Assembly (NCBI RefSeq): GCF_022844465.1
Contig: NZ_JALHLP010000020.1
Location: forward strand, 1-64,000
Length of the DNA stretch: 64,000 nt
Source: Bradyrhizobium sp.
GTDB lineage: Bacteria > Pseudomonadota > Alphaproteobacteria > Rhizobiales > Xanthobacteraceae
Direction: 5' to 3'
Shown one piece after another: positions 16,267-25,094 of this stretch (its first letter is position 1; every line of letters starts with the position of its first letter). Under the pieces are notes generated by a model that was given only the letters and a program-made list of their open reading frames with translations, made no database searches and was not told the origin of the DNA. The position numbers were made by a program, and so were the translations under genes.

Positions 16267-17379
16267 ATGGCGACCCACAAACTGCTGCTTCTCCCCGGCG
16301 ACGGCATCGGCCCCGAAGTGATGGCCGAGGTGAAACGCCTGATCGACTGGCTGAACAGGCAGGGGATCGCCTCATTCGAGACCGACCAGGGTCTGGCCGG
16401 CGGATCGGCCTATGATGCGCACAAGGTCAGCATCAGCGAAGGCGATATGGCGAAGGCAAAGGCCGCGGACGCCATCATCTTCGGCGCGGTCGGTGGCCCG
16501 AAATGGGACGGCGTGCCCTACGAAGTGCGCCCCGAGGCCGGCCTGCTGCGGCTGCGCAAGGAGCTCGGCCTGTTCGCCAATCTGCGGCCGGCGGTGTGCT
16601 ATCCGGCGCTGGCGGACGCCTCCAGCCTGAAGCGCGAGGTGGTCGAGGGCCTCGACATCATGATCGTGCGCGAGCTCACCGGCGGCGTCTATTTCGGCGA
16701 GCCGAAAACCATCACCGATCTTGGCAACGGCCAGAAGCGCGCGATCGACACCCAGGTCTACGACACCTACGAGATCGAGCGCATCGGTCGCGTCGCCTTC
16801 GACCTGGCGCGCAAACGCCGCAACAAGGTGACCTCGATGGAAAAGCGCAACGTCATGAAGTCCGGCGTGCTCTGGAACGAGGTCATGACCGCGGTGCATG
16901 CGCGCGAGTACAAGGACGTGACGCTCGAGCATCAGCTCGCCGATTCCGGCGGCATGAACCTGGTCAAGGCGCCGAAGCAGTTCGACGTCATCGTCACCGA
17001 CAATCTGTTCGGCGACATGCTGTCCGACATCGCGGCGATGCTGACCGGCTCGCTCGGCATGCTGCCCTCGGCCTCGCTCGGCGAGGTCGACGCCAAGACC
17101 AGGAAGCGCCGCGCGCTGTTCGAACCGGTGCATGGATCGGCGCCCGACATCGCCGGCAAGGGGCTGGCCAACCCGATCGCGATGATCGCTTCCTTTGGCA
17201 TGGCGCTGCGCTATTCATTCGACATGGGCGCGCTGGCGGACAAGCTCGATGCCGCAATCGCCGCCGTTCTCGACAGCGGGCTTCGCACCGCCGACATCAG
17301 GTCCGAGGGCACCACGGCCGCCTCGACCACCCAGATGGGCGAAGCGATCCTGAAAGAACTGCAGAAGCTGCACGCGTAA
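16267..17379 (+). CDS. leuB: 3-isopropylmalate dehydrogenase
   Basis: The 370-residue enzyme oxidatively decarboxylates 3-isopropylmalate in leucine synthesis. LLPGDGIGPEV opens the protein; RPEAGLLRLRKELGLFANLRP, VRELTGGVYFG and the NAD-site motif EPVHGSAPDIAGKGLANP are intact. AGAAGG lies before the ATG. A strong bidirectional terminator follows. leuC and leuD are on the other strand 6-10 kb away, so leucine genes are split into separate units. Confidence 0.98.
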   Translation: MATHKLLLLPGDGIGPEVMAEVKRLIDWLNRQGIASFETDQGLAGGSAYDAHKVSISEGDMAKAKAADAIIFGAVGGPKWDGVPYEVRPEAGLLRLRKELGLFANLRPAVCYPALADASSLKREVVEGLDIMIVRELTGGVYFGEPKTITDLGNGQKRAIDTQVYDTYEIERIGRVAFDLARKRRNKVTSMEKRNVMKSGVLWNEVMTAVHAREYKDVTLEHQLADSGGMNLVKAPKQFDVIVTDNLFGDMLSDIAAMLTGSLGMLPSASLGEVDAKTRKRRALFEPVHGSAPDIAGKGLANPIAMIASFGMALRYSFDMGALADKLDAAIAAVLDSGLRTADIRSEGTTAASTTQMGEAILKELQKLHA

Positions 17380-17400
17380 GCCGCGCGCGCATCACAAAAG

Positions 17401-17430
17401 AAAATGCCCGGTCAGGACCGGGCATTTTTT
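17401..17430. terminator. Bidirectional terminator between leuB and a small exported-protein gene
   Basis: AAAATGCCCGGTC and GACCGGGCATTTT form a perfect 13-base stem with a minimal loop. T tracts flank it on both strands, serving leuB on the plus strand and the convergent gene ending at 17450 on the minus strand. Confidence 0.92.
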
Positions 17431-17449
17431 CGTCAGGCGGCGACGTCCT

Positions 17450-17821
17450 TCAATACAGCGGGAACCGCTGCGGATAGCCGCCCATGTCGGAGGCCGGGTT
17501 CATCGGCTGGCGGTCCAGCGAGCGGTTCTTGTTCTCCTGCCCGAACGACTGCGACGGCGGGAACGCGTAATCGGTAAACTTGCGATCGCCCGGCAGGACT
17601 TCGGTGCCGGCGTCGAGCCACGAGCGCGTGGTGACGTAGACGCGGGTGCGCGGGCCCTGCTGGTAGGACCGGTTCGGACCGTTCGTCCCGTAATAGGGCC
17701 GTCCGTCGCGGTCGTATTGCTGCCTGGACTGCGCGCCTGCGGAGGTTGCGCCGACCGCGAAGAGCGTAGCCGCGGCAAGCAAGGTCGCGAGCTTGCTCGC
17801 AGCGGGGGACATTCGGGTCAT
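17450..17821 (-). CDS. Small exported protein of unknown function
   Basis: The 123-residue product starts MTRMSPAASKLATLLAAA, a signal peptide likely cut after SAGA (about residue 30). The mature part is polar and rich in Arg, Tyr, Gly and Pro (YYGTNGPNRSYQQGP; VYVTTRSWLDAGTEVLPGD) and has no cysteine. GAGGA precedes the ATG at 17821. I recognise no domain. It is convergent with leuB and shares its terminator. Confidence 0.75.
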   Translation of the reverse strand: MTRMSPAASKLATLLAAATLFAVGATSAGAQSRQQYDRDGRPYYGTNGPNRSYQQGPRTRVYVTTRSWLDAGTEVLPGDRKFTDYAFPPSQSFGQENKNRSLDRQPMNPASDMGGYPQRFPLY

Positions 17822-18247
17822 CGCATCCTCGTCATTTTGGCCCAACACGGGCTGGCCGGTCGCCATCCGATTTTGTCAATTGTAGCCCCGGCGGAGCCAC
17901 CATCGCTAGGTCAATTGGGCCACACCACGCCGCGATAATGCGCGGCAAATCGAGAAAGTTTCATGAAAACCAGTGTCTTGGCCGGTTGTTGCCACAATTG
18001 TAGGGGTCTGCGGGTTCCGGCATCACCCCGGGCCACGCCTTGAGGGCAACGCGCCGGCGGCTCCCCACGCTCGGGATATCCCTTAAACATCTGTTCGATC
18101 GACAAAATCCCCCTCTTGCCGGCTAAGGCCGCAGTCCGCCGCCCGACGCCAAACATTGTCTCGACGGCGTTTCTCGCCTAGAAGCGCTGCCTCTTCCCCC
18201 TTCCGCTGACAGCGGGGGGGCGGCGCATTTTCCTCGGAGATTGAACG
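17822..18247. other. Intergenic region upstream of asd
   Basis: No convincing gene is seen in these 426 bases. An 81-codon frame on the minus strand (17911-18156) has no family likeness. A promoter-like pair, TTGTCT at 18156 and TAGAAG at 18179 with 17-base spacing, may drive asd. The rest holds nothing recognisable. Confidence 0.5.
18156..18184 (+). promoter_or_regulatory. Possible housekeeping promoter of asd
   Basis: TTGTCT and TAGAAG are separated by 17 bases, close to the sigma-70 pattern, about 64 bases before the asd ATG. Similarity is modest, so this is only a candidate. Confidence 0.3.
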
Positions 18248-19282
18248 ATGGGATACAAAGTCGCGGTCGTCGGTGCGACCGGCAATGTCGGGCGGGAAAT
18301 GCTCAACATTCTCGACGAGCGCAAATTCCCTGCCGACGAGGTCGTGGTGCTGGCCTCGCGCCGCAGCGTCGGCGTCGAGGTGTCCTATGGCGACCGCACC
18401 CTGAAGGTCAAGGCGCTCGAACATTACGATTTCTCCGACGTCGACATCTGCCTGATGTCGGCGGGCGGCGCGGTGTCGAAGGAATGGTCGCCGAGGATCG
18501 GCGCCGCCGGCGCGGTGGTGATCGACAATTCGTCGGCCTGGCGGATGGACCCGGACGTGCCGCTGATCGTGCCCGAGGTCAACGCCGACGCGGTCGCGGG
18601 CTTTGCCAAGAAGAACATCATCGCCAATCCGAACTGCTCGACCGCGCAACTGGTGGTCGCGCTGAAGCCGCTGCACGACAAGGCGGTCATCAAGCGCGTC
18701 GTGGTCGCCACCTACCAGTCGGTTTCGGGCGCCGGCAAGGATGCGATGGACGAGCTGTTTTCGCAAACCAAGGCGGTCTACACCAACAGCCCGCTGGTCA
18801 ACAAGAAATTCCCCAAGCGTATCGCCTTCAACGTGATCCCCGAGATCGACGTGTTCATGGAGGACGGCTACACCAAGGAAGAGTGGAAGATGATGATGGA
18901 GACCAAGAAGATCCTTGATCCCAAAATCAGGTTGACCGCCACCTGCGTGCGGGTGCCGGTGTTCGTCGGCCACTCGGAAGCCGTCAACATCGAGTTCGAG
19001 CATCCGATCACGGCCGACGAAGCGCGCAACATCCTGCGCAACGCGCCGGGTTGCCTTGTCATCGACAAATACGAGCCCGGCGGTTACGTCACGCCGTATG
19101 AGGCGGCCGGCGAGGACGCGACCTACATCAGCCGCATCCGCGAGGACAACACCGTCGAGAACGGCCTGTCATTGTGGTGCGTGTCGGACAATCTGCGCAA
19201 GGGCGCCGCGCTGAACGCGATCCAGATCGCCGAATGCCTGATCAACCGCAAGCTGATCACCGCCAAGAAGAAGGCGGCGTAA
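18248..19282 (+). CDS. asd: Aspartate-semialdehyde dehydrogenase
   Basis: The 344-residue enzyme reduces aspartyl phosphate to aspartate semialdehyde, the branch point to lysine/diaminopimelate, threonine and methionine. VAVVGATGNVGREML is the NADP-binding motif, Cys130 in NPNCST is the catalytic thiol, and VPVFVGHSEAVNIEF carries the active-site histidine. Length is usual. It feeds DapF, encoded at 35.7 kb. Confidence 0.98.
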   Translation: MGYKVAVVGATGNVGREMLNILDERKFPADEVVVLASRRSVGVEVSYGDRTLKVKALEHYDFSDVDICLMSAGGAVSKEWSPRIGAAGAVVIDNSSAWRMDPDVPLIVPEVNADAVAGFAKKNIIANPNCSTAQLVVALKPLHDKAVIKRVVVATYQSVSGAGKDAMDELFSQTKAVYTNSPLVNKKFPKRIAFNVIPEIDVFMEDGYTKEEWKMMMETKKILDPKIRLTATCVRVPVFVGHSEAVNIEFEHPITADEARNILRNAPGCLVIDKYEPGGYVTPYEAAGEDATYISRIREDNTVENGLSLWCVSDNLRKGAALNAIQIAECLINRKLITAKKKAA

Positions 19283-19297
19283 ACAGGGGGCGATGGC

Positions 19298-19864
19298 GTG
19301 GGTGCAACGGAGCCGGATCGCATAGCCGGGCAGCCGGCTTCCTACGGACCCAATCCGGCGCTGAAGCGTGTCGGGCGCGGCCTGGAGAGGGTGCTTTTCA
19401 ACAGCCGTTGGCTGATGGCACCATTCTATTTCGGCATGGTGATCTGTCTCGCGGTGTTGCTGTTCAAGTTCGGTGTGGTGCTGTGGGAGTTCATTGTCCA
19501 TGCCCCGGGAGCCAAGGAATCCGACATCATCCTCGGCGCGCTCTCGCTGATTGACCTTACGCTGACCGGCAATCTGATCCTGATTGTGGTGTTCTCCGGC
19601 TACGAGAATTTCGTCGCCAAGATCGATCATGCCGGGCACCCGGACTGGCCGGAATGGATAACCAAAGTCAATTTCGGCGCCTTGAAGCAGAAGCTGATGG
19701 CCTCGATCGTGGCGATTTCGGCGATCCAGGTGCTGAAGGCGTTCATGAACATCGACACCGCCTTCGACCCGGCAAAGCTCGCCTGGCTGGTCGGCGTGCA
19801 TCTGGTGTTCGTGTTTTCGGCCTTGATGCTGGCGATCTCGGACCGCTGGGGCGGCGGCGAGTAG
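19298..19864 (+). CDS. YqhA/UPF0114 (TIGR00645) membrane protein
   Basis: The 188-residue protein has three to four hydrophobic helices and the family signatures ALSLIDLTLTGNLILIVVFSGYENFV and LKQKLMASIVAISAIQVLKAF. Function is unknown. The start is GTG at 19298 (the ATG five bases earlier is out of frame and stops quickly). It lies 15 bases after asd, so it may be co-transcribed with it. Confidence 0.88.
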   Translation: MGATEPDRIAGQPASYGPNPALKRVGRGLERVLFNSRWLMAPFYFGMVICLAVLLFKFGVVLWEFIVHAPGAKESDIILGALSLIDLTLTGNLILIVVFSGYENFVAKIDHAGHPDWPEWITKVNFGALKQKLMASIVAISAIQVLKAFMNIDTAFDPAKLAWLVGVHLVFVFSALMLAISDRWGGGE

Positions 19865-19889
19865 ACGCGCGGCGGAAACGTTCTGGCCG

Positions 19890-20540
19890 CTACCGGACTG
19901 CCGGTTCGCCGACGCTCTGGAATTCCTTTGCCTCTTGATCGAGCACGAACAGCGAGCCCTCGGCGACGCCGAAATAGGCGCCGTGCAGGCTGATCTCGCC
20001 GCGCTCGACCCGCGTCCGCACGAACGGAAACGTCATCAGGTTTTCCAGCGACCGGAACACCGCGGCCTTCTCGATCCTGACCGTGAAATCCAACATCGTC
20101 TCGTGCTCGCGCCGCTCGACCACCTCGCCCGGCTTGATGAACATCGCCATCCAGCGTCCGATGAAGTCGCCGGGCGAAAGCGGTTCGATATTGTCGATAA
20201 AGGCGCGGATGCCGCCGCATTGGGCGTGGCCGAGCACCACGACATGCCTGACGCGGAGGACGTTGACTGCATACTCCAGTGCGGCGGAAACACCATGGGC
20301 GCCGCCGTCGGGCTGGTACACCGGCACCAGGTTGGCGACGTTGCGGACTACGAACAGCTCCCCCGGTCCGGCGTCGAAAATCACCTCCGGCGAGACGCGG
20401 GAGTCGCAGCAGCCGATCACCATCACCTCCGGCGACTGGCCGCGCTCGGACAGTTCCCGGTATCGCGACTGTTCGGTCGGCAGCCGCTGCGAGGTAAAGG
20501 CCCGGTAACCGTCGAGGAGATTCTGGGGAAAGGCGTTCAT
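19890..20540 (-). CDS. Beta-class carbonic anhydrase
   Basis: The 216-residue enzyme interconverts CO2 and bicarbonate. Zinc ligands are in CCDSRV (Cys, with the Asp-Arg dyad) and GHAQCGG (His and Cys). Met at 20540 begins the conserved NLLDGYRAF helix; an upstream ATG at 20558 would add six residues. It is convergent with the YqhA-family gene and divergent from the CoA ester lyase. Confidence 0.95.
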   Translation of the reverse strand: MNAFPQNLLDGYRAFTSQRLPTEQSRYRELSERGQSPEVMVIGCCDSRVSPEVIFDAGPGELFVVRNVANLVPVYQPDGGAHGVSAALEYAVNVLRVRHVVVLGHAQCGGIRAFIDNIEPLSPGDFIGRWMAMFIKPGEVVERREHETMLDFTVRIEKAAVFRSLENLMTFPFVRTRVERGEISLHGAYFGVAEGSLFVLDQEAKEFQSVGEPAVR

Positions 20541-20640
20541 GACGCCATGGCTAACCATAAGCCGACGATGGGAACAAGGCTTTCAGGCGAACGCGTGAGA
20601 TGATATCGCGGGGCGTTCGATGCACCCGAGGAATGCGCCC

Positions 20641-21519
20641 ATGATCCGACCGCGCCGCAGCCTGTTGTTCATGCCGGGATCGAATGCGCGGGCGCTGGAA
20701 AAGGCGCGCAGCCTGCCCGCCGACGGCCTCATCCTCGACATCGAGGATTCGGTGGCGCCCGACGCCAAGGCGATGGCCCGTGACCAGATCGGCAAGGCGA
20801 TCGCGGCCGGCGGCTTCGGCAAGCGCGAAGTGCTGATCCGGGTCAACAGCCTGGATACGCCCTGGTGGATCGACGACATCGACATGGCCGGCAAGGTCCG
20901 GCCGGACGGCATCCTGGTCCCCAAGATTTCCACCGTGGACGACCTCAATGCCGTCGCCGATCGCCTGGGCAAGGTCAACCCCGACGCGTCGATCCGGGTC
21001 TGGGCCATGATCGAAACCGCGCGCGCGGTGCTGGACGCCGACAGGCTTGCCGCGGCGGCGAAGGATTCGAGAACCAGGCTCGCGGGCTTCATGTTCGGGC
21101 CCAACGACATTTCGCGCGAGACGCGGATCCGCATGCTGCCCGGCCGCGCGGCCATGATTCCCATGATGACGCACTGCATCCTGGCGACGCGCGCGCACGG
21201 GCTGGAAATTCTCGACGGCCCCTACGGCGACATCAGCAATATCGACGGCTTCGCGGTCGAATGCGCGCAGGGCCGCGATCTCGGGTTCGACGGCAAGACC
21301 CTGATCCATCCGAGCCACATCGCGGCCTGCAACGCCATCTTCACGCCGCCGGCCGAGGAGGTCGCGCAGGCGCGCAAGATCATCGCGGCCTTCGAACGAC
21401 CGGAAAACGCCGGGCGCGGTGCCATCCAGCTTGACGGGCGGATGGTGGAGCGGCTGCATGCCGAGATGGCGAAGCGAACGATCGCCATGGCCGACGCGAT
21501 CGCGGCGATGGGCAGTTAA
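20641..21519 (+). CDS. HpcH/HpaI aldolase-family CoA ester lyase (CitE-like)
   Basis: The 292-residue TIM-barrel protein has the CitE pattern: RPRRSLLFMPGSNARALEKA, LILDIEDSVAP (metal-binding acidic residues), VRVNSLDT-like strand LIRVNSLDTPWW, MIETARAVLDA and FGPNDIS. Members cleave malyl-, citramalyl- or citryl-CoA or hydrolyse malyl-CoA; which one is unclear. GAGGA precedes ATG 20641, preferred over the ATG at 20620. Its stop codon overlaps that of the convergent cytochrome gene. Confidence 0.9.
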   Translation: MIRPRRSLLFMPGSNARALEKARSLPADGLILDIEDSVAPDAKAMARDQIGKAIAAGGFGKREVLIRVNSLDTPWWIDDIDMAGKVRPDGILVPKISTVDDLNAVADRLGKVNPDASIRVWAMIETARAVLDADRLAAAAKDSRTRLAGFMFGPNDISRETRIRMLPGRAAMIPMMTHCILATRAHGLEILDGPYGDISNIDGFAVECAQGRDLGFDGKTLIHPSHIAACNAIFTPPAEEVAQARKIIAAFERPENAGRGAIQLDGRMVERLHAEMAKRTIAMADAIAAMGS

Positions 21520-21869
21520 CCGCGTCTCAGGCTCAGGATGTAATTGGCGAGATCGTCGGCCTGTTCCGGCGCGATGATCAGATTGGGCATCTGTTGATGG
21601 CTGGTCCTGAAGAACACTTTCAGGGACAGCGCCGTGGTCGACGGCCGATTGGCGATCGCGACGAAATCCGGCGGACGACCGCTTTGGCCGGCGGTCGCGG
21701 CGTCGATCGCGTGGCAATCCTTGCACCATGCGTCGGCCAGCCGATGCCCGGCCGCAACACTGTCCGATCGCAGCGGCGCCCCGCTCGCATCGCGCACCCG
21801 CAGGAACACCAGGACGGCGAGGCCGCACAGAACCGCGACGAAAATATGCAACCAGGTCAAGCGGGTCAT
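21516..21869 (-). CDS. Membrane-anchored monohaem c-type cytochrome
   Basis: The 117-residue protein has an N-terminal hydrophobic segment (MTRLTWLHIFVAVLCGLAV) serving as signal or anchor, then a single haem motif CKDCH near residue 50 and the axial methionine in HQQMPNLI. The size and C-terminal helix LANYILSLRR fit a class I cytochrome c. Its partner is unknown. A much longer open frame exists upstream but lacks protein likeness, so ATG 21869 is used. Confidence 0.88.
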   Translation of the reverse strand: MTRLTWLHIFVAVLCGLAVLVFLRVRDASGAPLRSDSVAAGHRLADAWCKDCHAIDAATAGQSGRPPDFVAIANRPSTTALSLKVFFRTSHQQMPNLIIAPEQADDLANYILSLRRG

Positions 21870-21903
21870 TGGCACGGACTCTTGCGACTGAAGCGACCGC
21901 GCC

Positions 21904-22317
21904 CTACCGGCTGACCCGCTGGCCGAGACCATCGATCGTGGGCGCGTTGGCGCAGTACTCCTCGTAGTGCGCGGCGGCGGTGCCGGCGGCGAGATCATGG
22001 TTGCATTCGCGCTTGTGACTGCAAATCGCGCAAACCCGCTCCATGTCGCGCAGCACCAGCGGCTCGGTGCGCGCCAGATCCTCCAGATCGATACCGAGCG
22101 CGGCCAGCATCTTCGGCAACTCGTCGGCGGCATGCGGTCCCCGGCGCACCAGTGCCTCCAGTTCGGCGGCGGACATCCGCAATTCGCTGGCGATCCGGCC
22201 GAAATTGGCGGTGTCCATCTCGCGCATCTCCCGCAGTTCACGCCGGTGCTTCAACCATTCGCCGAAGATGTCGACGACACGGCCAATGCCGGGATAGGGC
22301 TTGTCCTGAACGATCAT
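21904..22317 (-). CDS. DUF6455-type protein with C-terminal cysteine cluster
   Basis: The 137-residue protein has a helical, charged N-terminal half (EWLKHRRELREMREMD) followed by a helix-turn-helix-like segment and a terminal CAIC-SHKREC-x16-YC arrangement, four cysteines that could bind a metal. I associate this pattern with DUF6455, common in Bradyrhizobium, whose function is not known. No signal peptide is present. It sits 34 bases upstream of the cytochrome gene on the same strand and may be co-transcribed. Confidence 0.75.
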   Translation of the reverse strand: MIVQDKPYPGIGRVVDIFGEWLKHRRELREMREMDTANFGRIASELRMSAAELEALVRRGPHAADELPKMLAALGIDLEDLARTEPLVLRDMERVCAICSHKRECNHDLAAGTAAAHYEEYCANAPTIDGLGQRVSR

Positions 22318-22382
22318 GGCACGGCTCCCTTGGTAGACAATGCAAGGTAGGCGCGAATCCGGCGTGGGGTCGTTGCGCTAGA

Positions 22383-23177
22383 TCAAACGGGAACGCCGAA
22401 CCTCTCCGTCGCCCAGGCGTAAAGGCTGCCCGGCACAGGCTTCTCGCCGCCGCGGCCTTTGGGCGAAACGTGCAGCCCGATGGTCCTGTCATCGGCGAGC
22501 AGGCCCGAGAAATCCGCTGGCTCGAAGAATAGTTCCGGTTGGGCATGGACGGCGTAGAAGGATTGCCTGGGCAGCGCGCAGCCCAGTTCGCCGGCGCGTC
22601 GCGCCAGCGCGGTAAGCGCGGCGGGGCCATAGATCGCCACCCTGACGTCGGCGAGGCGGTTGGAGCGGCCGCGCAACCGGCGCAGCGCAAAGCTCAGGCG
22701 GTGACGCCACGCCAGCCAGTCCGGCGTCAATTCGTCCTGCCGCATCAGGTTCTCGAACGCTGTAACGATCGGATGGTCCGGCGGCAGATACAGCACCGAA
22801 TTGCCCAGCTGCCGCGGCCGTTCCCAGGCGAAATAGGGTTTCGCCGGATCAATCTCGACCGGCTTGAGCAGCAGCACGTCGGCGTCGAGCCATAGCCCGG
22901 CCCGCGCCGCCATCAGCCGCATGCGGAAGAAGTCGCTGAACTGCAGGATGGTCCAGTCGCGCCAGCTGCCATCCGGCTGCGGCGGCCGGAGCCGCTCGGA
23001 AAAGGCATGTGGCAGGATCGCCTCGGCCTCGGCGTTGCCGACGCCGTCGGGCAGGCCCGGCAACGGATCGAAGCTGTAGACGGTGACCTTGTGACCGGCC
23101 GCCACCTGCGATCGCAGGCAGATGCGCCGCAGCGCATCGAGCCGGCCGTGCCAGAAGGTGACGACGTCAGGCCGCAT
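22383..23177 (-). CDS. Putative glycosyltransferase (GT32-like, DXD motif)
   Basis: The 264-residue protein resembles sugar-binding-region-containing glycosyltransferases: WHGRLDALRRICLRS at the N-terminus, a FSDFFRMRLMAARAGLWLDADVLLL block with the DXD metal motif, and SVLYLPPDHPIV. The donor and acceptor are unknown. ATG 23177 follows GGGAAG; an upstream ATG at 23210 adds 11 residues without a ribosome binding site. It follows leuD on the same strand after 59 bases. Confidence 0.75.
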   Translation of the reverse strand: MRPDVVTFWHGRLDALRRICLRSQVAAGHKVTVYSFDPLPGLPDGVGNAEAEAILPHAFSERLRPPQPDGSWRDWTILQFSDFFRMRLMAARAGLWLDADVLLLKPVEIDPAKPYFAWERPRQLGNSVLYLPPDHPIVTAFENLMRQDELTPDWLAWRHRLSFALRRLRGRSNRLADVRVAIYGPAALTALARRAGELGCALPRQSFYAVHAQPELFFEPADFSGLLADDRTIGLHVSPKGRGGEKPVPGSLYAWATERFGVPV

Positions 23178-23236
23178 CGGCGTCAGCTTCCCAACGGTTG
23201 CATCGCGCAAGAAAGCGCGTCAAGCAAGCGGCGTGC

Positions 23237-23842
23237 TTACGCCCAGGCGCGCTCTTTCCTCGCCTTGGCCTCGTAGTCGTCGATCGCGGATTTCTTTTCC
23301 ATCGTCAGTCCGATGTCGTCGAGACCGTTCATCAGGCAATGCTTGCGGAAGGCGTCGATCTCGAACCTGACCGTGCCGCCGTCGGGGCCGCGGATCTCCT
23401 GGTTGGCGAGGTCGATGGTTAGCGTCGCGTTGGCGCCGCGCTCGGCGTCGTCGAACAGCTTGTCGAGGTCGTCCTGGGTGACGCGGATCGGCAAAATGCC
23501 GTTCTTGAAGCAGTTGTTGTAGAAGATGTCGCCGAACGAGGTCGAGATCACGCAGCGGATGCCGAAATCCAAGAGCGCCCACGGCGCGTGCTCGCGGCTG
23601 GAGCCGCAGCCGAAATTGTCACCGGCGACCAACACCTTCGCCTTGCGGTAGGCCGGCTTGTTGAGGATGAAGTCCGGATTGTCGCTGCCGTCGTCGCGGT
23701 AGCGCTGTTCCGCGAACAAGCCCTTGCCAAGGCCGGTGCGCTTGATGGTCTTCAGGTACTGCTTTGGGATGATCATGTCGGTATCGACATTGATGATCTT
23801 CAGCGGCGCCGCGACGCCCTCAAGGGTGGTGAACTTTTCCAT
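23237..23842 (-). CDS. leuD: 3-isopropylmalate dehydratase small subunit
   Basis: The 201-residue subunit pairs with LeuC to isomerise 2- and 3-isopropylmalate. NVDTDMIIPKQYLKTI, FGCGSSREHAPWAL and SFGDIFYNNCFKNGILP are diagnostic. It is separated from leuC by about 3 kb of small exported-protein genes on the other strand, plus one metallopeptidase gene. Confidence 0.97.
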   Translation of the reverse strand: MEKFTTLEGVAAPLKIINVDTDMIIPKQYLKTIKRTGLGKGLFAEQRYRDDGSDNPDFILNKPAYRKAKVLVAGDNFGCGSSREHAPWALLDFGIRCVISTSFGDIFYNNCFKNGILPIRVTQDDLDKLFDDAERGANATLTIDLANQEIRGPDGGTVRFEIDAFRKHCLMNGLDDIGLTMEKKSAIDDYEAKARKERAWA

Positions 23843-23974
23843 CGATCGCGCTTCCGGTTCGAAGGTGGACAGGCCGGTGATTTATCGCGAATAGGGCGCC
23901 GGCAAAAGGCCAAACTTGGGCGAGGGCGGTTCGTTTTCAGGCACGCCGCTGGGCGGCAGGCCTGATCCAATGGC

Positions 23975-24373
23975 CTAGCCTGCGTCGGCCTCGATCGCAT
24001 CCATATCGGCGTCAGACAGCCCGAAATGGTGCCCGATCTCGTGAATCAGGACGTGGCGGACGATATGGCCCAGCGTTTCCTCGTGCTCGGCCCAGTAGTC
24101 GAGGATCGGCCGCCGGTAGAGCCAGACCATGTTCGGCAGGCGGGCGATGTCGGCGTGGCTCTGATGCGGCAGGCCGATACCCTGGAACAGGCCGAGCAGG
24201 TCGAATTCGCTTTGCGCCTGCATCTCCTCCAGCACCTCGTCGGTCGGAAAATCATCGACGCGAATGATCACGCCCTCGCACAGGGCTCGAAAGCCCTCCG
24301 GCAGGCGCTCAAAAACCTCGTGCGCCATGGCTTCCATTTCGGCGAGCGAGGGGGCTTTGGTGTCGGTCCACAT
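23975..24373 (-). CDS. Metallopeptidase-family protein (zincin-like, DUF1025 type)
   Basis: The 132-residue cytosolic protein contains HVLIHEIGHHFGLSD, a HEXXH zinc-protease motif with the third His-containing extension, and VIIRVDDFPTD and YRRPILDYW, typical of this short family. Target substrates are unknown. It lies 132 bases upstream of leuD on the same strand. Confidence 0.9.
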   Translation of the reverse strand: MWTDTKAPSLAEMEAMAHEVFERLPEGFRALCEGVIIRVDDFPTDEVLEEMQAQSEFDLLGLFQGIGLPHQSHADIARLPNMVWLYRRPILDYWAEHEETLGHIVRHVLIHEIGHHFGLSDADMDAIEADAG

Positions 24374-24544
24374 CGCGGTTGTTTAGAGCATGACGCCGAA
24401 AACATGCCAGCGATTTTCGACGCGGCAATGAGGGGCATTTGTGTGGGCATCCGGCTGGCGGAGCGATCTTCCGGCGAGGCGCGCAGTTGACCTTGGCGCG
24501 CCAATCGGAGAGCGTAGGCCGGACATCAGACGTGGATGGAGTCG

Positions 24545-24883
24545 ATGAAGCGGATTGTGACGGTCGCGATATCTGCCGTTTTCGCCGGGTTCCTGCTCCC
24601 CGGGAGCGTGGCGCAGGCGCAGGCGCAGACGGTGCCGGTGCCGCTAGGCTTGCCGATCGCGCAAGCGCCCGCCGCGGTCATCAGCGATGCCTCGGCGCAG
24701 CGCCGACGGCCGCTGCGGCGCGTGCCGATCTATCGCGAGGATCAGTGGGTGCCCGACGTCTATCCGCGCTACAACCCCGGCCCCAACGCCGTGCGGGACT
24801 GCACCGCGACCTATGTGCAGGAGTACCGGCCGAGCGGCACGGTGATCACCCCGCGCATGAACTGCTTCTGGCGCCGCGGCTAG
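24545..24883 (+). CDS. Small exported protein with C-terminal cysteine pair (BA14K-like end)
   Basis: The 112-residue product has a signal peptide (MKRIVTVAISAVFAGFLLP to about AQAQA), a low-complexity Ala/Pro/Arg stretch and a C-terminal segment CTATYVQEYRPSGTVITP ending in Cys. The two cysteines about 20 residues apart around a Ser-Gly-Thr recall the BA14K family of rhizobial and Brucella surface proteins, but likeness is weak. ATG 24545 has GGAG upstream; an in-frame ATG lies nine bases earlier. Confidence 0.65.
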   Translation: MKRIVTVAISAVFAGFLLPGSVAQAQAQTVPVPLGLPIAQAPAAVISDASAQRRRPLRRVPIYREDQWVPDVYPRYNPGPNAVRDCTATYVQEYRPSGTVITPRMNCFWRRG

Positions 24884-25094
24884 ATCTTCTCGCCTGTCGT
24901 TCAGAACATTCTTCCCGCGCAAATTTTTTCGCGCGCGTCCGATCGAACGACGGTCCGTCCGTTCATGTTCGTGAAGCATTCATTCACACCCTATTCAAGT
25001 CGTTCGCATCAATCTGCGGACGCGTCGCGGCGATGCGGTTTGCTTGATGCGTGCCCATCGGTTGCGGACGTGGCGACCACCCAAGGAGACACAC

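Noticed and set aside
17911..18156. 81-codon minus-strand frame
   Set aside because: No family likeness, no ribosome binding site and it fills the asd promoter region.
21869..21890. Sigma-54-like TGGCAC...TTGC sequence
   Set aside because: The distance between the GG and GC elements is 11 bases instead of 10 and it points into the DUF6455 gene from its downstream end, where no gene would be served.
24940..24970. Near match to the EcfG promoter on the minus strand
   Set aside because: One consensus base is wrong and no minus-strand gene lies downstream within a sensible distance.
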